The notes under the pieces are model-generated. The model was not told the origin of the DNA. It ran no database searches and saw only the letters and a program-made list of their open reading frames with translations. 64,000 bases of DNA, taken from Lingula anatina (lineage: Eukaryota > Brachiopoda > Lingulata > Lingulida > Lingulidae). Positions 10,966-22,360 of this stretch are shown one piece after another (within the stretch, counting starts at the first letter, position 1; every line of letters begins with the position of its first letter). The translations under genes and the position numbers were made by a program. The stretch lies in assembly GCF_001039355.2 (NCBI RefSeq), contig NW_019775114.1, positions 394,926 to 458,925 on the forward strand, in the 5' to 3' direction.

Positions 10966-13900
10966 ATGTATAATTTTCTCACTGTTATAAATGCCCTCCT
11001 CATCTCTGTGTGCAGGTTTCATGGTGCGATATCACGTGAAGACACGGACAGGCTGCTACACTGTGATGGCTGCTACCTGGTCCGCGAGAGTCAGCGCGCC
11101 CCTGGCACCTACACACTGGCCATCAGGTAACGCACAACGTTGTTTATTTTTGTTAACTTTTCTTTAGAAAAATTAAATATTTGTCTAAAAAAGTTTGCTG
11201 GAGTGTCCATTCTATATGCTTATAACATTACAATATATTTTAAGCCGAAGCTAGTACATATTGTCTAAATAAAGACATTGAGCTTTAATTATCAATAATA
11301 GATATGAAGAAAAGGATAAAAATGTATTATACATGTATATTATTTCTTAACTTTCCTTAGAAAGTATTTAACATTTTGTCTATAAATGCCAGTCTAGAGA
11401 CTAAGCAAATACTGCCACCAGACCTTGAGATAAGATGAGGCTCAAGTTTATTATCATAATGGATATTTGTTGTCTGCCATCTTGGGTGAGGTTCTATTGT
11501 TGAGATTATGTCAGGACTTCAGCTCTCTCTCCTGTGATAATACACAGTAAGGGATGGATGGACAGATAGGAAACTGGTGTCATTTTTCTGTTTTCCAGTC
11601 TGAAAACTAGAGGCCTGTTCATAAAATTTCAGTAATGTGAATTAACTAGGTTGTTGATGTCGTAGGACTATTAAATAATAGATATCCCAAGATATCAAAC
11701 GCGCTCTCACAGACACACACAAACACACATGCACACACACCAAATATAAGACTTATGAATTCCATATTAAGCATTGAAGTGGCCTTGTGATCCCAGTTGG
11801 TCAGTTTATGGTTTAAGTTAGACTTGATGTGAACACAGCCTTAATATAAGAATAGAGGCACAGACAGGGTGATTTAGTAGGTTGGGTAGGGGAAATCTTT
11901 CCTACATATCAAAAATAAAACAGAGAAGTAATAAGGATGCACTTTAAAATATATGTAAAAAAGTTCAACATCATTACTGACTATAGTTTCTGTGGTAAAA
12001 TAATGTTAAGAAGGGTATTTTTGCTTCTTCTCCCTGCCTCTCCCCCCTTCTGTCTGGCAGTGTTGTAAGCCCCATAAAACACATGTAGTGAACACAAACA
12101 CTGATATGATTGTGAACAGTATACGTATGTATAACTGTGGAGATACACACTCAGGGTGAAGCTGTAACACTGATAGTATTGTGAGCACTTTATGTCTTCA
12201 GAGACAGACAGTAACTAAGGTGTTGGCTTGTGCTGTACAGTTGATAGCTCAACAGACTTCAGATAGATCCTGTGTTGTTTGCAGTCTTGCGGGTGCTCGC
12301 TTCATTCTGTCAAACAAGACATTAAGGACTGTGCTCTGGATCATTCTCAACTAAAGAACTGAAGTGTTCTTATTCCACGCTGTTATTGATTACCACTTTT
12401 GAATGTTTTGCAGATTTGAGTCAAATACCAAAAACTTCAAGCTTTATTATGATGGACAACATTATGTCGGAGAGAAGAGATTTGACAACATAAATGACTT
12501 GGTCGCTGATGGACTTATAACTTTTTATTTGGAATCTAAAGCTGCTGACTACATCGCAGCGCTCTCAAGTCACTCAAATTATGAGGAGTCGCCATACTTA
12601 GCATATAACACGGCAAAGAAACAGAGAGCACAGGCGACACGGAGTCGTAATCACGTGAAGCGCAGATTAGTAAACGAGACGGCACAAGCTAATGCTGTAA
12701 CACAGGAAATATCCACAGTAAGTGCAAGAGTGATTCTGGATTTCAGTGTTGGATTTTATTTTGTCCTTGTTTCAAAGTTAATGCATTAACAGTGTTACTG
12801 AATACAAAAAAAAAAAAAAAAAAAAAAAAAACAATCTGGGTTTTGATGATCAAGTTGTGCAAAATAAATCACTTAGTATTGAGCTAGTGCACTTTTCATC
12901 TGATGCTGCGTGTGTAGATGCATCATTTGTTTGCAAAAATGTTGAAATATCAAGGGTCCCAATCGTATCAATTTTAAAACAATTCTGCTGTGATTCACTG
13001 ATTTTGGATTTCCAATGTTACATTTATTTAGTATTGTTGTCACCAACTGATAAAAATTGTCTCAGAGTGTATTTTGCCTTCATTATCTTTCAGCTGGGGA
13101 CTGACAGTGTAGACGCTGTGCCTACATCTGACCAGGTGAAACAGTATGAAAAACCACATGTATTCAAGGTGAGCCTTTTGAATACTAACTGCTACAAAAC
13201 TCAAGACTTTTTGTTGTCCATACATATATAAAATATCTCAGAACTTTGAAGATATTTACAATTCTGTATTAATTTTATCACCCAAAAGCTTTACTAGTAG
13301 ATATAATTGCTGATATATTATACAGTTATAGACTGAGCATGGAAATTGTCAAGGGAAATAGTTTGTCCTGAGAGGAGTTGAATTGCTATTTCCTGAGGAT
13401 GTGGTCGGGTTTATAATACAAATACTAATAGTACTTGTGCTTTTATCTGTGTCAGAGGATCTGATTGTAACTGTTAATAAAACAATTTTTAATTATTCTA
13501 TTTGAAGAATAGACACCAAATGAAATACATGTATACAATATGAAACAGAACATGTGCTAATCATCTCGTAGGACGGACTCAGTTTTATGTAATCATGCAA
13601 TTATCTTTCATCATTTCAGACGCATAATTTCAAAGGTCCACATTGGTGTGATTTCTGCGCCAACTTTCTGTGGGGGTTGATAGCCCAGGGCGTCAAGTGT
13701 CAGGGTAGGCATGGGGGGGGGGGGGGGAGGCTCTGTATGATGAGACATGAGTTTTTTCCACATTTTTTATTTCAATTCTAAGGCGGTCCCCGGACCTGTG
13801 GCTGGTTAGGTGTTGCGTCCCATGATAAATGTTCAGGGTTTTTTTTTTTTTTTTTTTGAAACCTAGGCTCATGTCTGATGATACTAAAAAGTTAAAAATT

Positions 13901-16846
13901 GAAGGACAAAAACAAGCAAACAAATGAAGAAATAGATAGGTGAATAGCAAAAAGATTCAATAGAACTTTAACCAATTAGTAAATTGTCAAACATTGAACT
14001 GACTAATGTTTTACAAGAGAAAATGACATAAATTAAGTATAGTGGTTGCTATGATTTCTTTTGTTCAGATTTCCAGCAGTTTTGAATATTTTAATCTTTC
14101 CCCTTTCAGATTGTGGTTTTCAAGCCCACAAAAAGTGTTCAGAGAAGGTCCCCCATGACTGTCTGCCGGACGTGAAGTATGTGAAGCGTGTGTTTGGTAC
14201 TGATCTAACCACGCTGGTGAAGACACATCAGAGACACGTACCGGTGGTGGTAGAAAGATGTATCAAGGAGATTGAAAATAGAGGTATGCTGAAATATTAA
14301 CGTCATTTAGAGAGGGTAACTTGCTGACCTTAAAGGGATAATAACTCTTCGTTTCGTCCAAAAAATGAATTTTCCTGGAGTAACCAACAATTTTCCCATA
14401 CTTACCAATGGTTAATGAATCCATTTTTACATTCAAAGTAAGTCCCTGGTTTTTTTCTAAAAAGTTTGGTTTTTTGTTAAAATCTGTTAAGAGATTTTAA
14501 CAGAGTATAGCCATCAATGGAGGTCACGTGGTCTAAAGACAAGCTCAGATATCAGAATAATAGCTATAACTGCCGTTTTTGTGGTAAAACAGAATATATT
14601 ATATTTCTATGAGTTATTCACAATGTTTTTATTGTGAAATATAGATTTCATACGAAGAGTTATTATCCCTTTAAGTCTCACAAGGGCCCACTGGTGTCTG
14701 ACATAGAGTAGGATGTCCCTTAATCCCGCCTTTGGAGTGGGGCGTCCCGTATTTCCACCTTTTTGAGTGGGACATTGGGCTATCCTATCTTATGCGTTCA
14801 GATTTGTGATTCAGTGTGAAATTGCTCACTTGAGTGACTTGCAAGAGAGTTTCAAGGTATATATTGCAAGAGTGTGGCAGTGTATTATTTGTTATGCATA
14901 CTCAAAGAAAGTACATTTCACCAAAAAAACATCCCTAAACCAAAAAAAAAAAGCATGTATCGCCACAGTCATATCGCCATTCATCTTGTGGAAGTATTTT
15001 CCCACGGCTTTGGTCTAAACACGACATATATTTGAACGGGAATTTGAGCATGCTGCAACTGGACCATTGACCTAGCACATGTCACTATTTTTCCATGGAT
15101 GTTCAATTTTACTCCAAGACTCTTCCAATTGCAGGTTTATCAGCAGAAGGTCTGTACAGGGTGGCTGGTTTCCATGACGATGTGGAGGCTATCAAGATGG
15201 CCTTTGATAAAGGTTGGTTCAAGAGATGTGGTTTCTGGCACTCTCAACATTTGTTTTATCATGTGTTCAACTTTCTTGGCACCAACAATTGGTTTTGAAG
15301 CCAAGTTTTCCAATGGAGCATTAGATATGTACTTTTGTTTTTTGTTTTTATGCAATTTTTGTGGTTTTCCTCGTCAAAGCAGACAACATTTTTATACGCC
15401 ATTTCACAAAAAGTAATTCTCTGAGTGCTGTCAAGGAGGCTCACATTTTGTGTAAAAGTTCAATGACTATTTTGTTACTTTTAATTCACTGTTGTTTTGT
15501 TATTGGAGAGTATTAATAGTCTTCATAGAGTGTTGCAGTAGTCACAACCTCTGAAGTGATCATTCCTAATCAAACTTCAATGAATTTCAGTGAATTTTGT
15601 ACTCATTTTGAAATGTGAAATCATTAAGATTGTAAATACCTATAGTATGTATTTTCAGAAAACCAATATAAACACAATTTTCTATTGATCAGTGATATAA
15701 CCATATTTTTCCAGATGTTGAAAATGCAGATATCAGTTCAAAAAAATATGATGACATCAATACTATAGGGAGTGTGTTGAAGCTGTATTTCCGGCTTCTT
15801 CCTATCCCACTGTTAACATTTGAGACATATCCAAAGTTTTTGGAGGCAGTCAGTAAGTATTGGAACTAAGAGACCTCTTCCTTTCCCTCAGAGTTTTATT
15901 AAGTTTAGCTCCTTGAGATAGAAGCTAATTTTATGAAATTCAGTGAAACTGAATGCAGTGTCCTATCAGATGAATTCATCAATCTTCCTATGCCATATTT
16001 CAGAGAAGGAGGGTATTTCAGCCAGCGAGAGACTTCAGGTGGTGAAATGTGCCGTGAACCTCCTCCCTCCATCACACTATCACACTCTCAAGTTCTTGAT
16101 GAAACACTTGCAGAAGTAAGACATTTACCAGTATGGCATTGGTATCTGATCTTTGACTTAAAAAGAATGCCTTTTCATCAGGACTAACTTATAGCTGAAA
16201 TTGACTAATTGACATCATAGTGATAAAGTTTGAACGTCTTAGGGGAAAAGAAAGTAGGGGGGGGGGAACTTCCTGAAGTAAAATGCTATTTTTTGTTTGT
16301 AAAAAATTTTACAGTCAAAACTTCATTTACCATTTTTTAAACAGTATAATGTAGTTGTTAGCCAGATTTTCAACAATCATTTCTACTTTGTAATGAATAA
16401 AAAATATTTAAAAAGACAATTATGTAAAAGACAGTCATATAATACATTTGGGTAGCACACCTTGTGGTTTTCAGTTTAATATTGATTCACTACCTATCAT
16501 GTTAGAACAATATATAGATAAGACCTTTGAAGAAAAAGATAACCGATACACCAAAATAAGATCAATATGTTTGTAGCCCAAAAATTTCATATGATTTAGA
16601 CTTTTAGTCATTGGTGTAATGTTAATCAAATGTCTGGCCATTTTCTTCAGGGTGACAGAGAAGAAGAGTGTCAACATGATGGGACCTGAAAACCTGGCGA
16701 CGGTGTTTGCACCAACACTTCTACGTTCCCCAGATAGTGATCCTCTGGCCAGCCTCACAGCCGTTAAGTATGAGCGCGAAGTCATGGAGTTACTCATTAC
16801 CCACCAGGAGGCGCTCTTTGACAAGAGGTCAGTGGGGAATGATTAA
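3232..16846 (+). CDS. CHN: Chimaerin: SH2 - C1 - RhoGAP protein, 13 coding exons, 465 aa
   Basis: Rac GTPase-activating protein of the alpha2/beta2-chimaerin type, which binds phosphotyrosine and diacylglycerol and switches off Rac at the membrane downstream of receptors (family knowledge). Coding exons: 3232-3235, 3705-3737, 5830-5885, 10667-10698, 11016-11126, 12414-12717, 13094-13168, 13620-13704, 14110-14283, 15135-15212, 15715-15852, 16004-16115, 16651-16846. Every junction is GT-AG and the phases match; the total of 1398 nt encodes 465 aa, close to the human alpha2 and beta2 forms. The N-terminal helix region ([15 protein letters not shown]) is typical of chimaerins. SH2 spans about 43-125 with the phosphotyrosine Arg at R65 (YLVRES). 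C1 spans 202-251 with all eight zinc ligands. RhoGAP spans about 275-462 with arginine finger R300 (EGLYRV). No truncation or frameshift is seen. Vertebrate paralogues CHN1 and CHN2 cannot be told apart here; one ancestral-type gene is likely. Confidence 0.96.
6855..6943. repeat. Compound (TG)n(AG)n microsatellite
   Basis: About 33 TG units followed by about 11 AG units, inside a chimaerin intron (5886-10666). The remainder of that 4.8-kb intron holds only repeats described separately and homopolymers. Confidence 0.95.
7955..8113 (+). mobile_element. MITE-like element, family 2, internally deleted copy
   Basis: Starts TAAAAGGGCGCATTCCCATA and ends GGGAATGGGGTCTA, matching the ends of the fuller copy at 50262-50520. 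The inner part (GATCGATCTA, then ACTGTCAG..TCCGGCTTAAATGTCTG) is shared with 40643-40863. It is about 100 bp shorter than the others, so internally deleted. Located in a chimaerin intron. Confidence 0.7.
8723..8741. repeat. Poly-G tract
   Basis: An uninterrupted run of 19 G in a chimaerin intron. Similar G or C runs occur near 13713, 24462, 40142, 54697 and 57293. Confidence 0.95.
8961..9000 (+). mobile_element. MITE-like family 2 terminal fragment
   Basis: Forty bases (ATTCAGCGAGAGTCCC...TATGGGAATAGGGCCTAA) match the right terminal repeat of the family 2 element; the rest of the element is absent or too decayed to see. Confidence 0.5.
10667..12717 (+). CDS. CHN: Chimaerin exons encoding the SH2 domain
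   Basis: Three exons (10667-10698, 11016-11126, 12414-12717) encode the lead-in [18 protein letters not shown] and the SH2 fold. The FLVRES-type strand reads CYLVRESQR with R65 as the phosphate-binding arginine. The third exon supplies [18 protein letters not shown] and the end of the domain, then a basic linker ([19 protein letters not shown]) running toward the C1 domain. Strong identity with vertebrate alpha2/beta2 chimaerin is apparent by eye. Confidence 0.95.
10905..10964. repeat. (CT)n microsatellite next to a splice acceptor
   Basis: About 30 CT units with one interruption, ending some 50 nt before the acceptor of the first full SH2 exon at 11016. It could lengthen the polypyrimidine tract, but that is inference. 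Confidence 0.95.
12805..12831. repeat. Poly-A tract
   Basis: About 25 consecutive A in the intron after the long SH2 exon; no adjoining SINE body or target duplication was recognised. Confidence 0.85.
13094..14283 (+). CDS. CHN: Chimaerin exons encoding the C1 (diacylglycerol/phorbol ester) domain and start of RhoGAP
   Basis: Exons 13094-13168, 13620-13704 and 14110-14283. The zinc ligands follow the C1 spacing H-X12-C-X2-C-X13-C-X2-C-X4-H-X2-C-X7-C at residues H202, C215, C218, C232, C235, H240, C243 and C251. The ligand-loop segment [12 protein letters not shown] matches the typical, diacylglycerol-responsive C1 class. The third exon continues with [14 protein letters not shown], the conserved entry into the RhoGAP domain. 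The donor of the second exon is followed directly by a G-rich run. Confidence 0.95.
14330..14674 (+). mobile_element. MITE-like element, family 1, complete copy with terminal inverted repeats
   Basis: A 345-bp element in the chimaerin intron 14284-15134. It begins TTAAAGGGATAATAACTCTT and ends with the exact reverse complement, giving terminal inverted repeats of more than 20 bp. An internal AAAATCTGTTAAGAGATTTT dyad is present. There is no long open reading frame, so it is non-autonomous. A second, inverted copy is at 2398-2728. Confidence 0.8.
15135..16846 (+). CDS. CHN: Chimaerin exons encoding the RhoGAP domain and C-terminus
   Basis: Exons 15135-15212, 15715-15852, 16004-16115 and 16651-16846. 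The arginine finger sits in EGLYRVAGF (R300). Further conserved blocks are [36 protein letters not shown] and [18 protein letters not shown], the last holding the conserved Asn/Pro surface of RhoGAPs. The protein ends [11 protein letters not shown] before TAA. The third exon's true frame is the one giving [10 protein letters not shown]; the other open frame there is a shadow. Confidence 0.95.
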
Positions 16847-19800
16847 ATCAGCGAGTCTGTTTTTGGTTCGATTAAGACAGCTTTCTGGGCATTCTGGAAG
16901 ATTCTATTATATCTCACTGAAGCAGTGACAAATTAAGAATGGCAGACGTTATTTTTAATTCCTAGAAAACATTGTGCAGAATCATTCATTTCTCTTTTAT
17001 AAGACATAATTTCCAAAAATCAGTCTCCTATCATTCTGCGGCAGATGACAGATTGATAACATGGCATGTACTGGTTTACACAGACATGGGGAAACTTTGG
17101 ATGTACTGAAGGTCTGGAGGAAATCTGCAGGTTTCTCCATGCCTAGTTCACAGTTTTCATACTAAAAGACTGCATTAAATTGTATGTTTCTGTCAAAGTG
17201 TTTTTATATAACTATAAACAAAGAACCCGGCTTATACAAAAGAAGCCAGAAAACCACTGGAGCTGGCCTGGCTTGTGATCTGCTTGTGCTGCCATCTTTT
17301 GAAGTATTGCTGATGGTAGAAATATTTCTGTCGTATCACCAAGACCAGCGCACTGGTTTAAGGTGGACAAAAAATTAGTTTTGAAGGTTTCACATGTTGA
17401 TCAAGATAACAGGTCTGAAACAGGTCTTCCCTAAAGATGTTAATAAATGGGTCTGTCAGAAGCTCTATGAGAACAAGCAGTATAAGTCTGACACAACTTC
17501 AGTCACATCAGCCCCTGCCTGTGGAAGACTGCAGACATGGAGAGCTACATTGATAAAGATTTTCTACTTTAGTGTTTAGAGAACTTCTCTTCATAAAATG
17601 TACAATTTTTTTTTTTTTTTTTGAAATCTCATCAGGAAAATGCATGCTGCAGATATGATTTTTTTTATCCACCGGCACCTTTTCTCTCCTTGCTCAACTC
17701 TACATCCCCCTCCTGATTATGGAAAGATCCATTTTTCCAAATGTCTTGTTTAGAAGTTCTATATTTCCTTCAAAAGTTGTGTTGGACGTATTTCAGAAAT
17801 TTACAAAGCGTCTTGCAAAATTTCATTCATTGATAGATGTTGTACTGTTTCATTTTCTTAAATTAGCATTTTCTCCAAAACATTTTGTATAACATTGAAT
17901 AATCATGTGCATCAAAACAGTTGTATTTCTTCTCATTTTATTTATTTTCTAAACTTATGTCTTGAAAATAGTCCCTTTTGATTATATTGCAGAGCAATCT
18001 TGAAATAAAAAATTCAATGTTGTAGATGTGAGCATAACTTTATATAAATAGTAATATAATGGTATATACAAGTGAAAACATAATTAATGTCTTATATAGA
18101 AGTGATTTACAATCATGTCAGACTTTGAGAGAGAAAAGTTCAGAAGTGAATGGTGAGCACCGTTCAGAGACCATGACAGCTTGTCAACATACAAACATTT
18201 TGAAACCTTGTATTTGAAGGAAATCATGACAAAGAGAAAGAAAGGCATCTTGTGCTATAATGTAATAAACTAAATGTTACTGGAAAAGAAGGCATTTTGT
18301 TTTATTATGTAATAGTTGAAGTTTAATGAAGCAGTAAAACTTAGTTGTCCTTGTTGAGATCAAAATCATGACATCAGATGGGTCAGTATGTATTGTATTC
18401 AAAGGCAAAGAATGTTTAGTTTTTATGTACAGACACTTGCTTAAGCCACTTAAAATACTCACTGGTTAAGGTGTATACCAGACAATAATGATGTGTTATA
18501 TGATAACACTAGACAGGGTGCAATATGAACCATTCTGATAGTCAGAACACAGTTAACTACCACAATAAATACCATGAACTGGTGGACAGAGACGTGGTGA
18601 TCATGATGTCTTAGTTCTATGGTTAAGAAAAAAATGTAAAGAATTACATTTTTTATGATAAGATGGCTACGATTTCTTGAAGGATAACTGAAAATATCTT
18701 TAGCAGGAACTTCATTTCGTCTACATCCATGTTCTCATGATATGGTGGAAAGTATTACAGAGTGTTGGTTTGGTTGAGATTGATAAGCAATTAAGGTCAG
18801 AAAAAGACTTTTTCTTTCCTTGTAAGTTTAACAAAGTTGCTTCCTTGTAACTGGTTGTTTTATTACTTTTCTTAATCTTATAGGAATCAAAAAGTTGTGC
18901 TTATATAACTGAAGAAGTATTACTTATAGGTGTGTTACTTTTACTCAGTATCTTAGATAGCATGGAAGTTGTGCCTGTATAATTTAGACATAACGTGTTC
19001 CTTTAAGATGAATTTGCAAAGTGCATTTTACTTTATTTGCAGTAAATTCTGACTTGCAGCTGAAGAATTATTATATGAATTAATTAATAGTTAATTGATT
19101 AGTTGAAGGGTAAAGTTGCATATTATAATTTTTATACTTTGTGATTTATCATTAAGTTAACTGATAGTATTATTAATGGAACAAGTGATTTTGAAATAGA
19201 ATTTATTTTTTTGCTCAATATTTTCTGTAGATTTTAATGGAGGTGCAAGGAATTTTCAATTCATTAAAAGAACATACTTCTTTTTGCTTGTTGTACAAGT
19301 CTGTTTTATGGCCTTCTAGCTATTCTCATTTCAGTTATGGTGGATATAAAGGTATTCATTATTAGATTCAGATTTCAGAGTCAGTGTCTAATAAAATCAA
19401 CTGCCTAAATACATGTGTATCAGTCTATAATTGTGATGAAAATTTGTTTGAAAGATTTCTTGTAGTTTAGTTTGATTCTTTTCCTATTAATGCTTAATGG
19501 AAGAATATATTATTTCAGTTGAAATTCAGTGTAACTGTATTGTGGATGTAACACTTTTAAAATAAACCAAAAAGATCTTCAATATTAGATAATCATCACA
19601 ACTTTGCTACAATGTTAGCATTGAACAAATGATATTTATGTTCGAAGGATTTTCCTTTTGTCAAACTGCTTCCAGTTTAGCATGAGATATAGCATGCCTC
19701 TTATATTGTTATAATTATTATTAATATTATTATTATTATTATTATTACACCATTTTTGTTGTTAATAATCAGTGTGAAGAGAAGACATGGTGTATGTAGA

Positions 19801-19930
19801 CATAGGTTGTCCTGGCAACCACCCTTTGCTGTCATTATTACAACTTCCACATTCTAAATGTTGTGTGTCACATGTGGAAGGACAGACCTAGTAGGATTTT
19901 GTACATGTCATTTATTTTAATAAACTGTTC
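16847..19930 (+). other. CHN: Chimaerin 3' UTR (candidate) with poly(A) signals
   Basis: No splice-linked coding sequence follows the chimaerin stop. Candidate AATAAA signals lie at 18004-18009, 19561-19566 and 19919-19924. AT-rich content with scattered ATTTA motifs is compatible with a long regulated 3' UTR. A (TTA)n run lies near 19718-19746. Which signal is used cannot be decided from sequence. Confidence 0.5.
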
Positions 19931-21840
19931 ATAGAAGACATCAGGTGGTTAATGTTGGTTTATTTCTTTTTGTTAATGTCATGTTCAGAAATAATGTGCT
20001 AGGCAGACCTCAAATAAGCATCTTGATGAGGTGATCAGGTTTTATAAGTAAACGGCTTCCATTCATCCTTCTTCACTTCTCTGCAAAAAGGTTTGATTAG
20101 AACTACTACATGTGATTCTGAAGCCAAGACAAATTCTCCCCCCCCCCCCCACCTTAGACCAAAAAGATCATCCTGGTTTTCAGTGTGATATCCTGTGAGC
20201 TGTAAAATGACTGTTATTTCATGTTGTAGTAAGTTGATGTGTCAGATTGTTGGAAGAATCAGAGTCCAAACTTTTGTTTTAAATTAAATATCAGAACTAA
20301 TCTATTGTTTCTGTGCTCAGTATCACTATTGGTGCAATGAACATTCAGAGATGATCCTGACTACATTGTCTACTGTCACATCCAGCACAATGTTTACCTG
20401 TCACAACTAACACAATGGCCACCATGGCGTCTGGCAGACAACATTGCGTGACAAATCACCATCACTGAACCATGAAGTGGCTGTAATTGCACAAGCAGAC
20501 AAAGAACTTGTCTTCCTCAAGTTACTTTTATGTTAATTGGATATGATATAGAAAAAGATGGATAAAGGATGCTTGGCAGTTTATAACTAAGCACTGTGTT
20601 TTGTTGTTTTGAAGCACAAGAAAAAAAAGACATTTAGAATGAAAAATGAAAATGCACCATGCCACAAAGTTTGCCCTCAGTTTTAATACTGTTTCTATAG
20701 TGACCAATGTTACTCAACCTTAGTCATCCCATCAGACTGGGCTGCTGATGAATTTTTCATATTATTTAAAACTAATTTTTTATTGAAACCATTGATTGAC
20801 ATAAAAACTGCATCATTTCTCAGGGTTTTAGTTAACTTGTGTGTGTGTGTGTATAGTAGGGGGACTGGTGAATTTAAATTTTCATAGACTTGAAAAATTA
20901 ATGTTTTGTGAAAACTTTTCAAATAATGAAAAATTAATGTTTTGTGAAAACTTTTCAAATAATGATATTAACAGAACCATTTCCTGTTCTTCCAGTGTAA
21001 GTATGTAGTAATATTTCCTGTTATTCACTATATAACTCTCACTCACAAGGGAACAACAAAAGGTGTATGACAATTGAGACGGGAGAAAAAAAAAACATTT
21101 TCCTTCATGAATTCTGGTCCCTGTCTGACTTCATAAAGAGTCACTTGTTAACAAGTGGTCCCCGCCCTGTTTTAATGAAAATAAACAGCCTCAGTAAAAG
21201 TCCTAATATCAACAACTGAAGGTCGATTTTGTCACAGCATTTTGATAAAAATGAACTCCTGCGGCAATGTCAGCGTCATTGGCCATAATCGCCTGCACAA
21301 AGGCAGAAAGCAGCCCCCTAATAGTCCACAATGCCAGCTTTACACAGGTGCTTGTGAGCTAAAGCCAAGCTTCAATGGGCGGTCTGTATGGTGACAAAAG
21401 CCTGCAGAACTGGATCAATTATTTACCAGTGTTTTGTACAGTCTAAGAACAAATTTAGCATTGAATAGAAATCACCTTGGTCCAATATGGGTGCATAATT
21501 GGTAAGAAGGCTCTATTGTGTATTCATTGTCAGGGCCCTTATTTATAAAGCTGGTTGTATTTATCATGGATAATGGGTAATCAGTGTTGTGTATTCATGA
21601 TTTGTTGAACAAAAGCAAAAGTAATAAGCCCTGAATGAGAGTAAGCATAATCAAGGTAGATATTGGCTGAGGTTTACTTAATAGTCTATAGGGGTGACAG
21701 CACAGATGGAGAAAGTCCATTACTTTAATATACTTCACATTAACACTTAAGGATGGGGTTGTCACCAAGAATGACATCTCGCTTTAAGTCTGTTATTTGA
21801 CAGGTGGTCCAGGCATGGAGTGATATTGATCACTTGATAA
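19931..21840. other. Intergenic region between chimaerin and PRR15-like genes
   Basis: No coding exon recognised. It contains a poly-C tract near 20140, a (GT)n run near 20838 and a 36-bp tandem repeat at 20891-20962. GC content rises towards 21860 near the candidate first exon of the next gene. Confidence 0.5.
20891..20962. repeat. 36-bp tandem duplication
   Basis: Two exact head-to-tail 36-bp units, each beginning TGAAAAATTAATGTTTTGTG, directly adjacent in the chimaerin-PRR15 intergenic region. Confidence 0.92.
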
Positions 21841-21879
21841 AAAAGAAAGTGAAAAAATAATTGTCACGGTGTGTCCTGT

Positions 21880-22360
21880 CGCCCCTTTCCCAGGTAAAAC
21901 TTCCGTGAGTCTTTTCACCTGATCTGCTGCGACCTTTATTTGCTAACAAAGTCTGTGAGACAGAAAGCAACCTGGCAGACATCTTGGAAGTTGAGTTGAA
22001 TCCCGCCGTGACAATCTCTTCATGGACAACAGGTGATGTAGGAAGTGAAAAACTTTGCTAATACCGTCTGGAGGTGACTCATCCATTGTCACCTGTTCTT
22101 TCTAACCACCAGTTGTCAAGCCAAGGCCGACCTGGAAAAAGACATCAAGCAAAGGACGTTGTTGTCTGGAGACACATCTCACCGGGCTATCACCACGACG
22201 GCCCTACTGAAGGCTTCTCCCCAATCTTAAGTGGATTATCCTCTCACCGTCTCACCTGTCGCTGCGGACGGAAGCCGTGGCACCAAGATCTAGTGGACTA
22301 AGTTCTTAGCAGAGTTGACTTGGAGCTTACAGCCACTGGATAATCTGCTGTACAGTTAAG
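21880..22360 (+). other. PRR15: Candidate non-coding first exon of the PRR15-like gene
   Basis: A GC-richer block ending TACAGTTAAG immediately before a consensus donor GTAAGTCT at 22361. It carries no conserved coding frame. The next good plus-strand acceptor with a recognisable coding exon is at 41237 (PRR15-like). Vertebrate PRR15 also has its coding sequence in one exon behind a non-coding exon (family knowledge). The left limit is approximate, and the link across ~19 kb is inference. Confidence 0.45.

Noticed and set aside
17184-17579. Small open frames after the chimaerin stop
   Set aside because: They lie in the presumed 3' UTR, with no splice-site support and no homology recognised.
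22074-22301. 75-codon open frame in the GC-richer block before the donor at 22361
   Set aside because: It ends before the donor, shows no family resemblance and is better explained as 5' UTR.
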